From positions 1-6,544 of the forward strand of contig JBICIE010000019.1 in NCBI GenBank assembly GCA_043101635.1: 6,544 nt of DNA, read 5' to 3'. A model generated the notes under the pieces. The model had not been told where the DNA came from and made no database searches. It saw nothing but the letters and a program-made list of their open reading frames with translations. The stretch comes from CAYMJK01 sp043101635 (GTDB lineage Bacteria > Planctomycetota > Phycisphaerae > Phycisphaerales > UBA1924). Below, piece by piece: positions 5,954-6,544 of the stretch. Position 1 is the first letter of the stretch. The number at the start of each line of letters is the position of its first letter. The translations under genes and the position numbers were made by a program.

Positions 5954-6544
5954 ATGGCTGCGCCTCAGGGGCAAACCGGCGAGCCGCGCGAATTCACGAT
6001 CCCTGCTGCCGGCGCCACCCTCGCCGGTCTGCTCGGCGTCCCGCCCGGCGCGCGCGGACTGATCATCTTCGCGCATGGCAGCGGCAGCAGCCGCCTCAGC
6101 CCGCGCAACGCCCGCGTCGCCGCCGATCTGCGCGCCGGCGGCCTCGCCACCCTGCTCATGGACCTGCTCACCGAAGACGAATCCGCCGACCGGCGCAATG
6201 TCTTCAACATCGAACTGCTCGCGTCGCGACTGCGCGCCGGCGCCGACTGGGCCCGCCAGCACGCCGAGACCGCGCAGCTCCCCACCGGGTACTTCGGCGC
6301 CAGTACCGGCGCGGCCGCCGCCATCGTCGCCGCGGCCGACGACCCTCGCATCGGCGCCGTCGTCTCCCGAGGCGGGCGCCCGGATCTCGCCGGCGCCGCC
6401 CTCCAGCGCGCCAGCGCCCCCACACTGCTCATCGTCGGCGGGCGCGACGAAACCGTCCTCGAAGAGGTGGGTGGCGCCGGGGATGATTTCCAGTTCGCAG
6501 TCGGCGCCGAGTCGCTCCAGGGCCTGGCGGTTGAGTTCGAGGAC
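5954..6544 (+). CDS. Alpha/beta hydrolase (dienelactone hydrolase-like), partial, with an inverted segment near its end
   Basis: An open frame of 197 codons running off the right edge. FTIPAAGATLAGLLGVPPGA (14-33), then GLIIFAHGSGSS (35-46), is the first strand and oxyanion region. GYFGASTGAAAAI (112-124) is the nucleophile elbow with Ser117 in Gly-x-Ser-x-Gly. LLIVGGRDETVLE (158-170) carries the likely catalytic Asp165. These match the small alpha/beta hydrolases sometimes found fused to phosphoribosyltransferases; the substrate is unknown and there is no signal peptide. From residue 171 the reading (EVGGAGDDFQF...) no longer resembles the family. The opposite strand of 6464-6535 encodes the expected end (LNRQALERL... 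IIPGATHL), so the catalytic His is missing from the frame as written. It starts at ATG 5954, divergent from uvrC. Confidence in family is high up to residue 170. Confidence 0.85.
   Translation, partial: MAAPQGQTGEPREFTIPAAGATLAGLLGVPPGARGLIIFAHGSGSSRLSPRNARVAADLRAGGLATLLMDLLTEDESADRRNVFNIELLASRLRAGADWARQHAETAQLPTGYFGASTGAAAAIVAAADDPRIGAVVSRGGRPDLAGAALQRASAPTLLIVGGRDETVLEEVGGAGDDFQFAVGAESLQGLAVEFED
6455..6544. repeat. 9-base inverted repeats bounding an inverted segment in the hydrolase gene
   Basis: GTCCTCGAA at 6455-6463 and its exact reverse complement TTCGAGGAC at 6536-6544 flank 72 bases. The left arm is the in-frame codons Val-Leu-Glu. With the inner segment flipped, the right arm reads Phe-Glu-Asp after ...Ala-Thr-His-Leu. 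The right arm ends on the last base of the window, so the true arm length is unknown. Confidence 0.9.
6464..6535 (-). other. Inverted 24-codon segment encoding the hydrolase catalytic-His region
   Basis: Read on the minus strand from 6535 to 6464, this gives LNRQALERLGAD, then CELEIIPGATHL, which joins directly to DETVLE on the left and FED on the right. This is the normal family continuation, with the catalytic His at residue 193. It is exactly 72 bases, so the frame is kept either way, and neither orientation has a stop. It could be a genuine invertible segment or a chimeric artifact. Confidence 0.85.

Noticed and set aside
5929..6486. Arg/Pro-rich plus-strand frame over the hydrolase
   Set aside because: Wrong frame. 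The frame from 5954 holds the hydrolase motifs and only looks incomplete because it runs off the edge.

Overview
The window is very GC-rich and gene-dense. It most resembles a Planctomycetota genome, probably the Phycisphaerae side. The main evidence is a secreted HAF-repeat protein ending in a single short dockerin-like calcium loop with a terminal Gly-Cys, a tail style common in that group. GC content and signal-peptide style agree. The assignment is an inference from one protein and composition, not from a marker gene.

Layout, left to right. (1) 3-356, plus: an open frame entering from the left edge, encoding a Ser/Pro/Asp-rich disordered tail. (2) 390-1049, plus: a class I SAM-dependent methyltransferase. 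(3) 1210-2103, plus: an exported protein with an extremely Tyr/Asp-rich repeat region, a charged linker and a likely OB-fold-like C-terminus, closed by a strong hairpin terminator at 2135-2170. (4) 2188-3381, minus: the secreted HAF-repeat/dockerin protein, converging on that terminator. (5) 3524-4489, minus: a divergent poly(ADP-ribose) glycohydrolase (PARG)-like protein. (6) 4530-5906, minus: UvrC, which lies 40 bases upstream of the PARG-like gene in the same direction, so the two probably form a short operon. (7) 5954-6544, plus: an alpha/beta hydrolase divergent from uvrC that runs off the right edge.

The most striking observation is at the right edge. The hydrolase reads normally to residue 170 and then loses family resemblance. 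The next 72 bases, read on the opposite strand, encode the expected continuation, including the Gly-Ala-Thr-His catalytic-histidine motif. The segment is bounded by 9-base inverted repeats (6455-6463 and 6536-6544), is 24 codons long and is open in both orientations. This is either an intragenic DNA inversion that swaps the catalytic His in and out, or a template-switch/assembly chimera. The window stops exactly at the end of the right arm, so the sequence alone cannot decide.

Other notable points: the PARG-like protein keeps the PARG spacing but has lost the Gly-Gly-Gly loop and has a Gln-Asp-Glu in place of Gln-Glu-Glu. UvrC lacks its C-terminal helix-hairpin-helix region. Three genes (methyltransferase, uvrC, hydrolase) have no Shine-Dalgarno but do have a TAnnnT hexamer 5-6 bases before the start codon, suggesting leaderless transcripts. 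The two secreted-protein genes instead have strong Shine-Dalgarno sites.
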